This document shows, piece after piece, positions 7,907 through 17,265 of a DNA stretch of 64,000 nucleotides. Every line of letters starts with the position of its first letter. The stretch's first letter is position 1. Position numbers and translations under genes: made by a program. Under the pieces are notes generated by a model. That model saw nothing but the letters and a program-made list of their open reading frames with translations, did not search any database and was not told the DNA's origin. Source of the DNA: Frigoriglobus tundricola (lineage in GTDB: Bacteria > Planctomycetota > Planctomycetia > Gemmatales > Gemmataceae); assembly GCF_013128195.2 (NCBI RefSeq), contig NZ_CP053452.2:3410001-3474000 (forward strand), given 5' to 3'.

Positions 7907-8248
7907 TTATCCGGCAGTCACTTCTCGGACGGGTTGGGGCCGATTCAAGAGCCAGCGGTCCGCGAGCCGGTCCAGCAACTGTTCGACCGTTGGCTTCTCG
8001 CCCAGCGCGAACAACCCCAGCAAGGCCTCGCGCAGGTACGCGAACGGGTCGACCACCAAGTGCCCGCAGGTTCCGACCACCGAGTACAGCACCGCGGCCG
8101 TAAGACCGCCCACTTCGCTCCCGATCACGCCCCAGTTGTTTCGTCCCAGTGCGATCGCCCGCAGCGTTCGCTCGCTCCGGTGGCCGAACCGCTCCCGCGC
8201 CGCCGTCCAGGGCGGCCACAAACGTGCGGCGCGTGTGTGCCGGGCCAC
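7907..8248 (-). pseudogene. IS66-family transposase, C-terminal remnant
   Basis: The reading frame keeps the IS66 C-terminal signature: NNWGVIGSEVGGLTAAVLYS, then a cysteine-containing 'GTCGHLVVDPFAYLREAL' and a terminal LLDRLADRW. The catalytic core and N-terminus are missing. A short upstream piece in another frame (about 8262-8335) reads EFKLQADALAQYEGSTVP and stops. I see no intact inverted ends. The remnant lies about 110 bases from the tRNA fragment, consistent with a site that has accumulated mobile DNA. Confidence 0.6.
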
Positions 8249-8429
8249 ACACGTGCTTCACCGGGTCGGCACCGTGGAGCCCTCGTACTGGGCCAGCGCG
8301 TCCGCCTGGAGCTTGAACTCCGCCGCGTAGACCTTGCGCCCAGCATCATCGGTGCCCACTCGTGATCAGAGTTTACACCGCTTTCCAGCTGTTCCCCATC
8401 CGCGGGGAACTTCAGCACCACCCGCCAGT

Positions 8430-9062
8430 TCAGCCCTCGTCGCTGAACACGCGGTCGAAGTCCCCGACGCCGACGCGCAGGGCGAGTTGCCGGAACTCGT
8501 CGGCGAAGTCGTCGGTCGTGTGGTGCAGGTGCTCCGCCTCGGAGATCAGCGGCAGCAGTTTGCGGCGGCGCACGCCGTGGGCCCGCAGAATTCGGCGGAA
8601 CGGCTTGAGGTCCGGGGCGTAGACGTGCAGCAGCTTGTGCTCGTCGAACTGCACCTCCATCGGCACCCGGTCGGCCATCACCGCCACGCCGGTGCAGCCG
8701 TCGTGCGTGAGCAGCTCCTCGAACTCGCAGAAGTGGCTCGCCAGCACCGGGCGGTCGATGTCGCTGCGGCGCAGGTCCGCGTGCCCGTCCGTGTCGGTGC
8801 CGTGGCTGCTCTCCAAAACGACGTGGACCATCTCGCCCAACGGTTCGAGCAGCGCCAGGAACGTGTCGAACAGGCGCTCGGCGGACACCGCCGCGGACAG
8901 CATCGGGAGCCGCAACCGGGCGCGCCGGTCGCGGTACACCTCCACGCGGTAACCCTGCCGCGGGCGGATCGGCAACCCGGAGCCCGGGCGGATGGCGTCC
9001 GTAAGGGCAAAGGAGCCGTAAGAGTTGACGGACAGGTGAGTGGCCAGACGGTCCGGATTCAC
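8430..9062 (-). CDS. Hypothetical protein (210 aa)
   Basis: GAGGTG lies about ten bases upstream of the ATG, and the frame is intact to a stop at 8430. The protein opens with MNPDRLATHLSVNSYGSFAL. Mixed alpha/beta segments follow, with conserved-looking blocks HVVLESSHGTDTDGH, LASHFCEFEELLTHDGC and an acidic/histidine-rich tail SEAEHLHHTTDDFADE. It has no signal peptide or membrane helix. I do not recognise a named domain. Composition and codon use match the planctomycete background, so it is probably a native gene that borders the mobile region. Confidence 0.65.
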   Translation of the reverse strand: MNPDRLATHLSVNSYGSFALTDAIRPGSGLPIRPRQGYRVEVYRDRRARLRLPMLSAAVSAERLFDTFLALLEPLGEMVHVVLESSHGTDTDGHADLRRSDIDRPVLASHFCEFEELLTHDGCTGVAVMADRVPMEVQFDEHKLLHVYAPDLKPFRRILRAHGVRRRKLLPLISEAEHLHHTTDDFADEFRQLALRVGVGDFDRVFSDEG

Positions 9063-9493
9063 GGGGACACCTCACGACAACGGATCAACCGGCCCAGGGG
9101 TCGCTGCGTTTCGCGTGCCGAATTTAACGCCGTAAGCGGCTGTGCCGGCCGGCGTCAAATGGCCTGTGCGGAACGATCGGTGGGTGTCGCGTCGTGGCGT
9201 GCGGCGTCTGGGTGGGAACCCTGGGCACTCGAACATAGTCCCTGTTTGTCGCCGCTGGCGTCCGTGCCGGCGGAATTATACCCCGCCGCGGGCCGCGGGC
9301 GCACGAAACTGGCGCGAAAGCAGTGTGTTCGGGTTGTCGGGCCGGTGTATGATCGGTGCATTGGACCGGCGGCGCCGGCGCGCCGGCGCCCGCCCGTCAC
9401 GCCGCCCGCGAATTGCGCCGAACCGGTTAAGCCGCGGGGGGGCGAACAGTGAAGAATGCAGCGTGCCAACTGAAGACCCGACCGGAGGGACGG
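9063..9493. other. Intergenic 431 bases between divergent genes
   Basis: This is the shared upstream region of the 210-residue protein and the transglutaminase-like gene. A TATGAT hexamer near 9350 could be a -10 element for the rightward gene, but no matching -35 is evident. A GC-rich self-complementary tract follows at about 9366-9392. Nothing coding is supported. Confidence 0.4.
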
Positions 9494-11281
9494 ATGATGC
9501 GCGGCCTCGGCCCCCTTTCGCTCGCCACACTTCTTTCATCCCTTTTCATTTTGCCCGCCACCGCCCAGCCGCCGAAACCGATCAACCCCGGCGACCCGCC
9601 CCCGATCATCATCCGGCCGAAGAAGGTCGGCGACCCGAACACGGCCCCCGACACCTTCCCGGACAAGCCGGGTTTCATTGTGATCCGGCCCAACGGCAAG
9701 GCCCCGTCGCTCGTCAACCAGCCGACCACGCCCGCGACGCCCGCACGGCCCGGCCCGACCCGGCCCGCTCAACCGGGCGCGGGCGGCGTCGCGGTTCCGC
9801 CGCCCGTGGCCAAGCCCGACGCCGACACGGTTTTCGACTACTGGTTCGTCGCCTGCGTGGACGGTCAGCGCATCGGGTACGTGCAATGGGGGGCGAAGAA
9901 GGCCAAGAAGGGGGACCGCGAACTGCTCGTCGGGGTGAAGTACCAGAACTTTACCGTGGCGCGGTTCGGTCAGGTCGTCAACCAGTGGGGCGAGGAGTCC
10001 ACGGTCGAGACGCCCGCGGGCGACGTCCTGATCACCGGGATGCGCCAGGGCATCGGTAAGGACCAGGCGCTCGTTCTCAACGGCATTGTGGACGGTAAGG
10101 TGCTCAAAATCTCCGGCGAGGGCGTTGCGAAGGGCGCGAGCGACACCCCCTGGCCGCCGGGCGTCGTCGGGTGCGTCCGCGAACCGGCGCTGTTCAAGGA
10201 GAAGCAGATTAAGGCCGGTGAGTCGTTTGAGTACCCCTCGTACATCGGCGTCGTGAACCGCGTCGTGAAGATGACGGCCACCCTGGAGGGCGAGGAGGCG
10301 CTCGCGCTGTGGGCGAAGGAGCCGGCCCGCAAGCTGCTCAAGTACACGACCAAAATGGAAGCGGTCGGTAACTTCCGGCTGCCGCCCGCGACGACCTGGG
10401 TGGACGCCGAGACGTTCGAGCCCCTGAAGATGGAGTTCGACTTCCCCGGTTTCGGCGGGCGCGTCTCGTTCCTGCGCACCACGCGGGAGGCCGCCAGCGC
10501 GGCCGTCGCGCGGCCGATCGAGCTCTTCAACGTTCAGTCGATTCGGCTGGATCGCGAGATTCCGGGAATACATCGGGCGGACACCGTCGTCTACAAGGTA
10601 TCGGCCCCGAAGGACGACGACCCGGGGAGCCTGTTCGCCACGGACCCCCGGCAAACGGTCAAGAACCTGGACGCCAAAGCGAAGACCTTTGAGTTGCACG
10701 TTGTCGCCGGCCACGGACCGGTGCGGGGCGCGGCCGCGCAGCCGGCACCGGGTAAGGAGTACACCCTCAGCAACTACTTCATCAACTGGGACAACGACGG
10801 GGTGAAGGGGCACGCCGCCGCCGCGGTGAAGGGGCTCCCGGCGGCCGCGACCGACTGGGACCGGGCCGTCGCGGTCGAGCGGTGGGTGAACCGGAACATG
10901 AAGGCGTTCGAGTTCTCGCAGGCGATGGCGACGGCCGACAACGTGGCGAAGACGCTCAGCGGCGACTGCACCGAGTACGCGATGCTCGCCGCCGCGATGT
11001 GCCGGGCGGTCGGCGTGCCGTCCCGCACCGTGCTGGGGCTGGTGTACGCCCCCGCGAAGGACGGCAAACCGTACCTCGCGTACCACATGTGGTACGAGGT
11101 GTTCGCCGACGGACAGTGGCTCCCGCTCGACGCGACCCTCGCGCTCGGCGGCGTGGGACCGGGGCACGTGAAGATCGCGGACCACAGCTGGCACGACGAG
11201 AAGACGCTCGCCCCGCTCTTTCCGGTCCTCCGCGTCCTCTCGGCGAAGCCGGCCGTGACCGTGGTCAAGGTGGAACCGTAG
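9494..11281 (+). CDS. Secreted transglutaminase-like (papain-fold) domain protein
   Basis: The start at 9494 (or 9497) follows GGAGGG and gives a signal peptide, MMRGLGPLSLATLLSSLFIL, cleaved after TAQ. A Pro-rich linker follows, then a long beta-rich region. The C-terminal transglutaminase-like domain has the expected triad: Cys492 in GDCTEYA, His531 in AYHMWYE and Asp546 in LPLDAT. Members are exported cysteine peptidases or cross-linking enzymes, and the substrate here is unknown. An alternative upstream start at 9449 would bury the signal peptide and is less likely. A 250-base gap without an obvious terminator separates it from the next gene. Confidence 0.85.
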   Translation: MMRGLGPLSLATLLSSLFILPATAQPPKPINPGDPPPIIIRPKKVGDPNTAPDTFPDKPGFIVIRPNGKAPSLVNQPTTPATPARPGPTRPAQPGAGGVAVPPPVAKPDADTVFDYWFVACVDGQRIGYVQWGAKKAKKGDRELLVGVKYQNFTVARFGQVVNQWGEESTVETPAGDVLITGMRQGIGKDQALVLNGIVDGKVLKISGEGVAKGASDTPWPPGVVGCVREPALFKEKQIKAGESFEYPSYIGVVNRVVKMTATLEGEEALALWAKEPARKLLKYTTKMEAVGNFRLPPATTWVDAETFEPLKMEFDFPGFGGRVSFLRTTREAASAAVARPIELFNVQSIRLDREIPGIHRADTVVYKVSAPKDDDPGSLFATDPRQTVKNLDAKAKTFELHVVAGHGPVRGAAAQPAPGKEYTLSNYFINWDNDGVKGHAAAAVKGLPAAATDWDRAVAVERWVNRNMKAFEFSQAMATADNVAKTLSGDCTEYAMLAAAMCRAVGVPSRTVLGLVYAPAKDGKPYLAYHMWYEVFADGQWLPLDATLALGGVGPGHVKIADHSWHDEKTLAPLFPVLRVLSAKPAVTVVKVEP

Positions 11282-11531
11282 CGGCGCGGGCAGCGTCAGA
11301 CTTCCGGAACATGGAACAACCGACGGTGCGAATGAAATTTGCGTGTGCGATAGCATCCGGGGCCACGGGCGTCTATACTCTTGGAAAGTTCGAAACCTCG
11401 CGCCCCCCGGGCGCGACAGTGTTCTGCGGAATGCGCAGGGTGCCGCGGGTTCGCGGTGCGGGCCGGCGGCGGACCACGGGACGCCGATGTGAGCCGCCGA
11501 TGACCGCGCCGGTGTCAGTCAGGGTGTCGGT

Positions 11532-13631
11532 ATGACCGACCGGGAACCGCACGCCCCGCCCGCCGTTCCGCCCGCCCCGCGGCCGGCGGCGGCGCCCGGT
11601 ACCGCGCCCGCTCTCTCCGTTCACGAAGGTAGCAACTCGCTGATGTCCGCGACGATCGCCACCCGCCCGCACCGTCCCCCGGCCGTCGACCACGGCGACC
11701 GCGGCCGGGCGTGGCTGGCCCGCCTGTTCGCCGGCGATTTCTCGTTCCCCGCCGTTCCGTTCTGCCCGCTGCCCGCCGGCGACCGCACCGCGGCCGAACA
11801 CGCCGCGGCCGCCCGCGCCGCCGGCTGCCGCGACCTGTTCGTCGTCCACGCCGACCCGGTCGCCGGGGAGCGGGTGATCGCGGACATCGCCCGCGCGACC
11901 GCCGACCGCGTCCTCGTCCTGTCGCCCAACCCGGGCGCGGCCGACCGCGTGGCCGAGCGGCTGCTCCGGTGCGGCGTCGCGGTCCTGCGGGCGCTGGCCG
12001 AAGACGAGAACCCGATCCGCCCGTCGCCGCCGGTGAGCAAGGTCACCTCCGCCGCCGTCGCCGCCGCCCGCACCAACCAGGCCCGGCAGGAGGCGGCCGC
12101 GGCGGTCGCCGCCGCCGAGCAGCGCCTCGCCGCGTTCGCCGTCGTCGCGAAGGCCGTCGCCCGCCTGGCCGAAGTGACCGACCGGCTGAGGCAGTTGGAC
12201 GCGGACGTGGCGGACCACGCGGCCCGCCGCGACCGGGCCGAGGCCGACGTCGCGGCCGAGGCCGCGGGGCGGCACGCCACCGCGTTTACGGAACTGATCG
12301 GCCTCCGAAAGAGCGACCACGATACCGCGCTCGCGGGGCTGATCGAGCGCCGATCGCGGCCCGCAAAGCGGCCGATGAGAAAGCCGCGGAGGTCGAAACC
12401 CTCAACCAGCAGTACCTCGCTCTGTCTCAAAAGAGCGGGTTCTTCGGCCGCCTGTTCGGCAAACCGAAGGTGGGCCTCGACGCCGACGACGTGAGGCGGC
12501 ACCTCCAGACCGCCGAGGCGGAACTCGCGGACCTCACGGCGGCCGCGAACGCCCGACAGGCCGAACTGGACACCCTGAGTGCGGCTCTAACGGCCGAGCG
12601 CGAGAAGCTGATCGCGGCCGAGGTCGCCGTGTGCGCGGGGCCAGCGAATCGGCCCTGGCCGCCGCCGAGGACGAGCGGGCGCGGGCCCGGGCGGAAGCCG
12701 CCGCGCTGAATTCGGTCATTTCCGCGGCCGTTCCGGGCGAGGACCACGCCGCCGCCGAACGGCAACTCGCCGCCGCACGCGAACGGGCGGCCGGGGCCGC
12801 TCAGGGCGCCGCGGCGGCCGGTGGGGCGGCCCTGACCGAGTACCGGGTCGTCGTCGAACCCCCGGTTGTCTCGGGTCCGACCCGGTCTTCGCGGCACTGC
12901 CCGACGACCCGCCGTTCGGGGTCCTCGTACTCGACCGGGCCGAGGAGCTGCCGGAAACCGAGTTCCCCGGCTCGCGCGGTTCGCCGAGCGCTGGGTGCTC
13001 GTCGGCGAGGCGCTCCCGCGCGACGAGCGCCCGGCCCCCAACGCGGCGCCGCGGGCGGGGGCGCAACGGGCGGCCCGCGGAGCCGCCGTTCGTCGCCCGG
13101 TTGGCGAAGCACCTCGACCGCGAGGCGTGGGCGACCGAAGGCGACCGGCTCGTGTGCCGGCTCGGCCCCCTCACGCCCGATCAGCGCCGCGGAATGACCC
13201 GCGAGCCGCTCGCCGACCGGCCCGAGATCGAGCTCCGCTTCGCGACCAGCGACGGAGCACCGCTCCTGGCGGAAATCGCGTTCCCGTGCGCGACCCCCGT
13301 CTCGGTCGCGAAGACGTTTCTGTTCCGCGAACTGAACGAGGTGCTCCTGCGGTCCTGTGGCGAGCCCGTCTGGGTGCACGCGGCCGACGCGATCACCGCG
13401 CGCTGGCCCGCGGCCGACGGCCCCGACGGCGTGTGGATCGATCTCGAACCGGGCGTGCGGGAGAAAGTTGCCGGCCCCGGGCCGTTCGCGTTCACCGCCG
13501 CCGTGAGCTTCGATCCCGCCGCCGGTTGGGACGCGGACACCGCCGCCGCCTGGCTGGCGAAGCACGTGCCGCCGTCGGCGAGTCGGTTCGCGGCGCTCCC
13601 GCGGGCCGCCGGCTCGCGCCCCGGCGGCTGA
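11532..13631 (+). pseudogene. SF1-helicase-like protein with long coiled coil, frameshifted
   Basis: Protein-like sequence continues from 11532 to the stop at 13631 but changes frame about five times (near 12350, 12640, 12875, 12965 and 13040). Read across the shifts, it has an N-terminal P-loop-like segment and VLVLSPNPGAADRVAERLL, which resembles SF1 helicase motif Ia. A long Ala/Glu/Arg coiled coil follows, then VLVLDRAEELPETEF (a motif II-like block) and WVLVGEALPRDERP. The Walker A position reads HADPVAGER instead of GxxGxGKT, and motif II reads DRAE, so ATP hydrolysis is doubtful even in the repaired protein. The shifts occur in C/G-rich runs and may be sequencing errors. Confidence 0.6.
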
Positions 13632-13686
13632 CCCAGTCCGTCCCGACTACAATTCCCTCCGCCCACTTCACCACCGGAGGGTCCCC

Positions 13687-14148
13687 ATGTTCCGCACCTG
13701 TACCGCCGCCGCACTCGTCGCGCTCTGCGCCGCGTTCCAGTTCTCGACCGGTCACGGCGGCTCCCCGGCCGCCGCGCCACAGGGCCGTGAATGCGCCGAC
13801 GACAAGAAGCCCGCCGGGCCGCTCATCGGCCACATGGTCTACTTCAAGCTGAAGGACAGCGCCCCGGAGGCCCGCCAGAAGCTCGTGGCCGCGTGCGAGA
13901 AGTACCTCGCCGACCACGAGGGCGTGGTGTTTTTCTCCGCGGGCGTGATCGGTGACGACTTCAAACGCGACGTGAACGACCGCGACTGGGACGTGGCACT
14001 GCACCTCGTGTTCGCGGACAAGGCCGCCCACGACACCTACGCGGTCCACAAGGAGCACCTGAAGTTCATCGACGAGAACAAGGAGAACTGGGCAAAGGTT
14101 CGGGTGTTCGACTCGGAACTAAAAGGGTACAAGGGCGCGAAGAAGTGA
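13687..14148 (+). CDS. Secreted Dabb-domain (stress-responsive alpha/beta barrel) protein
   Basis: This is a 153-residue product with a signal peptide (about 1-30) and then a single Dabb domain. The domain begins IGHMVYFKLKD, has EKYLADHEGVVFFSAG and the DWDVALHLVFADKAAHDTY block, and ends near HLKFIDENKENW. Dabb proteins form small dimeric ferredoxin-like barrels. The role of the secreted planctomycete versions is unknown. The binding site GGAGGG (13676-13681) is also the 3' arm of a 7-base stem with CCCTCC(G) at 13655-13661, so the start site could be partly masked in the mRNA. TACAAT at 13648-13653 could be a -10. Confidence 0.85.
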   Translation: MFRTCTAAALVALCAAFQFSTGHGGSPAAAPQGRECADDKKPAGPLIGHMVYFKLKDSAPEARQKLVAACEKYLADHEGVVFFSAGVIGDDFKRDVNDRDWDVALHLVFADKAAHDTYAVHKEHLKFIDENKENWAKVRVFDSELKGYKGAKK

Positions 14149-14152
14149 CTCC

Positions 14153-14185
14153 GGCGAGCGGCCGGCTCACGCCGCCCGTTCGCCC
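14153..14185. repeat. Short GC-rich palindromic element between genes
   Basis: The spacer reads as a hyphenated palindrome, GGCGAGCGG and CCGGC on the left and GCCG and CCCGTTCGCC on the right. A related GC-rich string lies inside the large TPR gene near 21128-21165. It may be a member of a dispersed planctomycete repeat and may also act as a terminator, although no T tract follows. Confidence 0.4.
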
Positions 14186-14202
14186 AACACGGAGGGGCCA
14201 AC

Positions 14203-14886
14203 GTGGCGTTCAAACTCGTGATCTGGGACTTCGACGGGACGCTGGCCGATTCCCTGCCGACGGCGGTGAGCATCTTCAACCGGCTGGCCCCGGAGATGGG
14301 CTACAAGCCGCTCGCCGACGTGGCCGCGGCCCGCGGCCTTTCGACGCGCCAGTTGCTCCGCCAACAGGGCATCTCGATGTGGCGGCTCCCGCGGCTGGTG
14401 CGGAAGTACCACGCCGCGGCGGCCGAAGAGGCCGACCGGCTCAAACTCGCCGCCGGTCTGCCCTCGGTCCTCGCGACCATTGCGGGCGCCGGGGTGCGGC
14501 TGGGGGTACTGTCGTCCAACTGCGAGGACAACATCCGCCGGTGCCTGCGGGCCAACGGCGCCGAGGGGCACTTCGCGTTCGTCATCGGCTACCCGCGCCT
14601 GTTCGGTAAGGCGAAGGCGCTGAAACGCATCCTCCGCGCCGAGCGGCTCGACCGCTCGGACGTGCTGTACATCGGCGACGAGTTGCGCGACGTGGAGGCC
14701 GCGAAGAAGGCCGGCGTGAAGGTGGCCGCGGTCGCATGGGGCTTTCAAACGGTCGATCTGCTGCGCACCGGTGAGCCGGACTACGTGGTGAGTGACCCGA
14801 CCGAGTTGTTGGAGCTGGCGGGTGCGATCCGGTCCGTTCCCCTGGTGCGAGAGGACGAGCCCGCGAACCGCGTGGTGGAGCGCTGA
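14203..14886 (+). CDS. HAD-superfamily hydrolase, phosphoglycolate-phosphatase-like
   Basis: A GTG start with GGAGGGG at 14191-14197 gives a 227-residue cytoplasmic enzyme. HAD motif I is DFDGTLADS (residues 9-17), motif II is VLSSN near 105, a lysine of motif III lies in FGKAKALKRIL, and motif IV is IGDELRDVEAAKKAG. The helical cap between motifs I and II is of the Gph/PgmB type. Members dephosphorylate small phosphorylated metabolites, so 2-phosphoglycolate is only one possible substrate. A palindromic GC-rich element (about 14153-14185) separates it from the Dabb gene. Confidence 0.85.
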   Translation: MAFKLVIWDFDGTLADSLPTAVSIFNRLAPEMGYKPLADVAAARGLSTRQLLRQQGISMWRLPRLVRKYHAAAAEEADRLKLAAGLPSVLATIAGAGVRLGVLSSNCEDNIRRCLRANGAEGHFAFVIGYPRLFGKAKALKRILRAERLDRSDVLYIGDELRDVEAAKKAGVKVAAVAWGFQTVDLLRTGEPDYVVSDPTELLELAGAIRSVPLVREDEPANRVVER

Positions 14887-14950
14887 TTACCGGAAACCGG
14901 CGCGCGCGTCTTTCTTGCGGGCGCCGGTCACCTCACTCGCCCGGGCGCCG

Positions 14951-15754
14951 TCACTTCGTTTCGAGTACCCGCTGAATCGCCAGCGCGAAGGCGCGGCCCT
15001 CGTCGCCTTGATCGTTCAACCCGAGCGCCTTGGCCCGGAGGCGGGCCACGTCGTCGCCCGCGTCGGCGTTGCGGAAGTGCAGGTACCACACGGCCCCGGC
15101 CCGCGGCGCGTCGTCGGCGAACACGTACACCGGCCGGGCCGTCCGGTCCGCCGCGACCCGGTCGAACTGCTTGGACGCATCGGCCAGGGTTTCGGGCGTC
15201 GTCTCGATGGCGACGACGGTCAGGTCGCGGGTCGAGGCCATGTCCCTGACCGCGGCCACGTCCGCGCCGGCCGCGTGCAGGTAAACGACGGTGCGGACCC
15301 GGGCCGCTTTCAGCGAGTCGAACCCGTCGAGCGTCGGTTTGCCGCCGGCGTACAGACCGTCCTTCACCTTGGTGTAACCGGACAAACCGGGGGCGGGCGC
15401 CTTCGGCGGCTCCGCGGTCGGCGATTTCACCGGCGCGCCCAGCACTCCCGACATAGCCGGCCGCGAGGACGGCCCGCCCGGCAGCGGGTCCGGGAACAGC
15501 GTTTCGGAGCCGCCGGACTTCGGAGCGACCGGGGGCGCGAGGTAGTTACTCGGCGGGGCGGGCGGCGGAACCGAGGGTCCCGGGATGGTCGGCACGTTCG
15601 GCGGCGGGAGCATGTCGGGACCGCCGCGCACCCCGGGCGGGAGCGGCCCCGGCCCGGGTCCGCAGCTGCCGTCCTTCTTGTGGCAGTGGTGCCGGCACCC
15701 GGCGAACGCGACAAGGGCCGCTACGGAGGAGAGAAGCAGTACCCGGCGTCGCAT
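14951..15754 (-). CDS. Lipoprotein with a DUF442-like phosphatase fold lacking the catalytic cysteine
   Basis: GGAGGG precedes the ATG. The N-terminus is a lipoprotein signal, MRRRVLLLSSVAALVAFAGC, lipidated at Cys20, followed by a His/Cys patch and about 90 residues of Pro-rich linker. The C-terminal domain (about 125-267) has GLYAGGKPTLDGFDSLKAA and RTVVYLHAAG, typical of the DUF442/beta-lactamase-hydrolase-like branch of tyrosine-phosphatase folds. Where these enzymes have the CX5R loop, this protein reads VFADDAPRAG, so the cysteine is replaced by Phe. It is probably a catalytically dead, surface-anchored protein. It converges on the HAD gene with a short gap. Confidence 0.7.
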   Translation of the reverse strand: MRRRVLLLSSVAALVAFAGCRHHCHKKDGSCGPGPGPLPPGVRGGPDMLPPPNVPTIPGPSVPPPAPPSNYLAPPVAPKSGGSETLFPDPLPGGPSSRPAMSGVLGAPVKSPTAEPPKAPAPGLSGYTKVKDGLYAGGKPTLDGFDSLKAARVRTVVYLHAAGADVAAVRDMASTRDLTVVAIETTPETLADASKQFDRVAADRTARPVYVFADDAPRAGAVWYLHFRNADAGDDVARLRAKALGLNDQGDEGRAFALAIQRVLETK

Positions 15755-16015
15755 GTGAGAGCCCTCCGTTCATCTGCAAAAAGCCGACTCCTGACCTCCG
15801 ATTCTACGTTGTAAATTTTGCCGACCCCATGTGACTTGAGCCGCTGGTAACCGATTCCGATTGCACCGCGTAGCGGACTTGCCGGTTGTGCGAAGTACGC
15901 GGGCATGGCGGCGTGGGCAAGATGGCGGAAGCCTGACGGTAAGGGAACCCGTGATGCGAGTTGCGCTCGCTCCGGAGGGCGACCATCGCACGCCCCTCCG
16001 GGGGCGGTCTCACGC

Positions 16016-16819
16016 CTACTGCTTCTGACGGTCGGCGACCGCCTTCTGAGCTTCGGCCTCGTAGTCGCCCATCACCCAGTTGATCGCGCCGTCGGGCACC
16101 CACCGGCTGAGCTTCACCATCAGGTGCAGCCGCCACGGGAAGTTGTACACCTTCTTGCGCGCCTTGATGGCGCGGATCATGCGCCCGGCGGCGTAGGCCG
16201 CGGTCATCAGTTGCGGCATGTGGAACGTGTTCGACGCGGTCATCGGCGTGTGGATGAAGCCGGGGCACAGGGTGGTCGTTCGCACCCCGGTGCCGCGCAA
16301 GTGGATGCGCAAGCCGTCCATGTACACGTTCACGGCGGCCTTGCTCGCGCAGTACGCCGACTCGCTCGGCAGCCCGCGGTAGGCGGCTAAACTGGACACA
16401 GCGACCAAGTGTCCGCTCTTGCGCGCCAACATTTCTGGCAGGGCCGCGGACAGCGTGTAGACGACTCCCATCAGGTTGATGCGGAACGTGTCTTCCACGT
16501 CGGCCATGTTCACCGGGTCGCGGAGCGTCGGGCGGCCGACGCCGGCGTTCGCGATCACGAGATCGACCGGTCCCAACTCGCCCCGGGCGCGTGCGAACGC
16601 GGCTTCCACCTGCTCGCGGTGGCCGACGTCGGCAAGGATCGGGACCGCGGTCCCGCCCGCGGCGGCGATTTGCGCGGCGAGATTGCGGAGCGGTGCCTCG
16701 CGTCGCGCGACGAGTGCGACCTTGCACCCCTCGCCCGCGAGTTGCTTCGCGAGTTCCCAACCGATGCCGCTCGACGCGCCGGTTACGAGCGCCACCTGCC
16801 CCGCGAGAGAACGTGCCAT
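16016..16819 (-). CDS. Short-chain dehydrogenase/reductase (SDR)
   Basis: This is a 267-residue classical SDR. It has the Rossmann motif TGASSGIG (14-21), the NAG motif in VIANAGVG, the catalytic Ser in VAVSSLAAY and the YCASK active site, followed by CPGFIHTPM. The classical family uses NAD(P)H to interconvert alcohols and ketones, and the substrate cannot be read from the sequence. The tail after about 220 (NFPWRLHLMVKLSRWVPDG) resembles SDRs that act on lipophilic substrates and may contact the membrane. The gap 15755-16015 upstream of the lipoprotein gene contains no ORF that I trust. Confidence 0.9.
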   Translation of the reverse strand: MARSLAGQVALVTGASSGIGWELAKQLAGEGCKVALVARREAPLRNLAAQIAAAGGTAVPILADVGHREQVEAAFARARGELGPVDLVIANAGVGRPTLRDPVNMADVEDTFRINLMGVVYTLSAALPEMLARKSGHLVAVSSLAAYRGLPSESAYCASKAAVNVYMDGLRIHLRGTGVRTTTLCPGFIHTPMTASNTFHMPQLMTAAYAAGRMIRAIKARKKVYNFPWRLHLMVKLSRWVPDGAINWVMGDYEAEAQKAVADRQKQ

Positions 16820-17265
16820 AGTAAGTCCCCGGACGCGGCACGGGCAAATAACCGCCCGCCGCGACCGATGTTATAGGTACCGCAGCGGGCACAGCGGTTG
16901 GGTACGATGAAAGGACTGTGCCGCGATGCTCGCTACGGATATTCTTCGGGCCGGCAAGGGTTGGCTCGAAAAATGTGTTGTATAATTCACGTGACTCGCT
17001 ATAGGCGGGTCACCACGTGGCGAAGTCCTGCTCCGGACCACCCCACCCCATCGGGGGCGGGCGGACAGGGGCGATCGCCGCGTGTCGCCGGATCGCCGAG
17101 GCCGGGCCGACCGCCGCGCCGTTAACGAACGTTGCGGACCTTTCCCACGTCGGCCGCCCGCACCTCCCCGACCCGACACTCCTTGTGTCGTTCCACGGGT
17201 CTTCAACTTCCCACCGCACAACGCGGTCGCGCACCCCGTGCGCGCCTTGAGCCACCTGGTGAACC
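16820..17265. promoter_or_regulatory. 446-base divergent intergenic region with a perfect TATAAT
   Basis: TATAAT lies at 16981-16986, on the strand of the downstream gene, within an AT-richer island (about 16960-17000) in otherwise GC-rich DNA. The -35 side is weak: TTGGCT is 14 bases upstream, shorter than usual. It would give a leader of about 270 bases for the gene at 17266. No other gene is supported here. Confidence 0.35.
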
